Assembly (NCBI RefSeq): GCF_014279775.1 | Contig: NZ_CP047961.1 | Span: forward strand, 558,001 to 622,000 | Length of the DNA stretch: 64,000 bases | Direction of reading: 5' to 3' | Source of the DNA: Synechococcus sp. PROS-9-1 | GTDB taxonomy: Bacteria; Cyanobacteriota; Cyanobacteriia; PCC-6307; Cyanobiaceae | Notes under the pieces: model-generated | Told to the model about the DNA's origin: nothing | The model's input: the letters and a program-made list of their open reading frames with translations, nothing else | Database searches by the model: none | Made by a program: the position numbers and the translations under genes | In this document: one piece after another, positions 63,482-64,000 of the stretch | Layout: each line of letters opens with the position of its first letter | How positions within the stretch are numbered: the first letter of the stretch is position 1

Positions 63482-64000
63482 TCATTCTCGCGCTGTGTGG
63501 ACCAGCTGGGCCACTAACTCTGGTAAAGCGATACCACTGGCCTCCCAAAGCATGGGATACATGCTTTGGGAGGTGAATCCAGGCAGGGTGTTGATCTCGT
63601 TGAGCCAGATCTCACCGCTGTGCTCATCGTAAAAAACATCCACTCGGGCCAAGCCATAGGCGTGAACAGCCGTGCAAGCCTGCAGGGCAATCGCTTGAAC
63701 CTGAGCGCTCACCTGGTCGGGAAGTGGGGCTGGAATCAGCGTTTGGCTGCAGCCTTCGGTGTATTTGGTGTTGTAGTCATACCAATCGGCATCAAAGCTG
63801 ATTTCACCCACCACGGACGCCTTGAGCTGTTGCCGTCCGAGTACGGCGCATTCCAACTCGCGTGCGGAGACCCCACGTTCCACAACGAGGCGGGTGTCAT
63901 GGCGTGCCGCTTCTTGCAGGCCCGCAAGCAGTTGGTCTCGGTTACGAGCTTTGCTGATCCCAACGGATGAGCCCATGTTTGCCGGTTTGACAAAGCACGG
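63482..64000 (-). CDS. ddl: D-alanine--D-alanine ligase, C-terminal part (runs off the window)
   Basis: ATP-grasp ligase end: [49 protein letters not shown] and [20 protein letters not shown] with the Mg-binding Glu/Asn. Makes D-Ala-D-Ala for peptidoglycan. The N-terminal half is beyond the window edge. Heads a run ddl - membrane protein - ftsQ - ftsZ. Confidence 0.93.
   Translation of the reverse strand, partial: PCFVKPANMGSSVGISKARNRDQLLAGLQEAARHDTRLVVERGVSARELECAVLGRQQLKASVVGEISFDADWYDYNTKYTEGCSQTLIPAPLPDQVSAQVQAIALQACTAVHAYGLARVDVFYDEHSGEIWLNEINTLPGFTSQSMYPMLWEASGIALPELVAQLVHTARE

Overview
The window looks like the chromosome of a marine unicellular picocyanobacterium (Synechococcus, cluster 5.1 type). 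This rests on chlorophyll synthase (chlG), light-repressed LrtA/HPF, the ClpR/ClpP3 pair, a DUF2862 protein, DUF4079, DUF1651-type proteins and dense housekeeping genes with short or overlapping junctions. The strain cannot be named without a database search. No CRISPR array, rRNA operon, IS element or prophage is visible. The RNA genes recognised are one tRNA-Ser(CGA) and the SRP RNA.

Layout. 1-11.4 kb is core: recO (partial), a DeoC-like protein, hpf/lrtA, lipB, an acyl-CoA synthetase, a YlqD-like protein, pdhC (E2), queA, then cysK and two trans-sulfuration enzymes on the minus strand. 11.5-15.8 kb is AT-rich and loosely packed. It holds small orphan genes, one gene split by a frameshift and one DUF1651-type gene with an in-frame stop. 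It leads into a 1125-residue Ala/Ser/Gly/Asp-rich repeat protein (15.8-19.2 kb). 19.6-24 kb returns to core with rpsD, yidD, a glutaredoxin-like gene, murE and a class-V PLP enzyme. 24-27 kb has small unknown genes, a Fur-box-like palindrome, a DUF4079 membrane protein and a ZIP-like membrane protein. 27-31 kb carries nfu, mqo, an SMR transporter and lepA.

31.1-34.7 kb is a type IV pilin locus: a major pilin and a second pilin on the minus strand, divergent from four overlapping pseudopilin genes. Three of these six proteins appear to start at the first residue of the mature pilin, with no leader peptide. ComEC at 48.4-50.3 kb would fit the same DNA-uptake or pilus machinery. 34.7-50 kb is otherwise core: sensor kinase, ABC permease, tRNA methyltransferase, rsmB, a class A PBP, chlG, hisF, menG/ubiE and glyQ.

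50.35-52.7 kb is a small variable segment after tRNA-Ser(CGA). It contains degenerate repeats of the tRNA 3' end at about 0.7-0.8 kb intervals and two short, mutually similar single-helix membrane proteins. 53.3-64 kb is core again: a sugar transferase, cbiB, ilvC, clpP3-clpR, a PIN/TRAM protein, hemW, panB, SRP RNA, and a cell-division/cell-wall block (ftsZ, ftsQ, a membrane protein, partial ddl).

The observations most worth following are the leaderless pilins, the tRNA-Ser repeat ladder, the giant repeat protein, the DeoC homologue lacking its Schiff-base lysine, and the Fur-like box.
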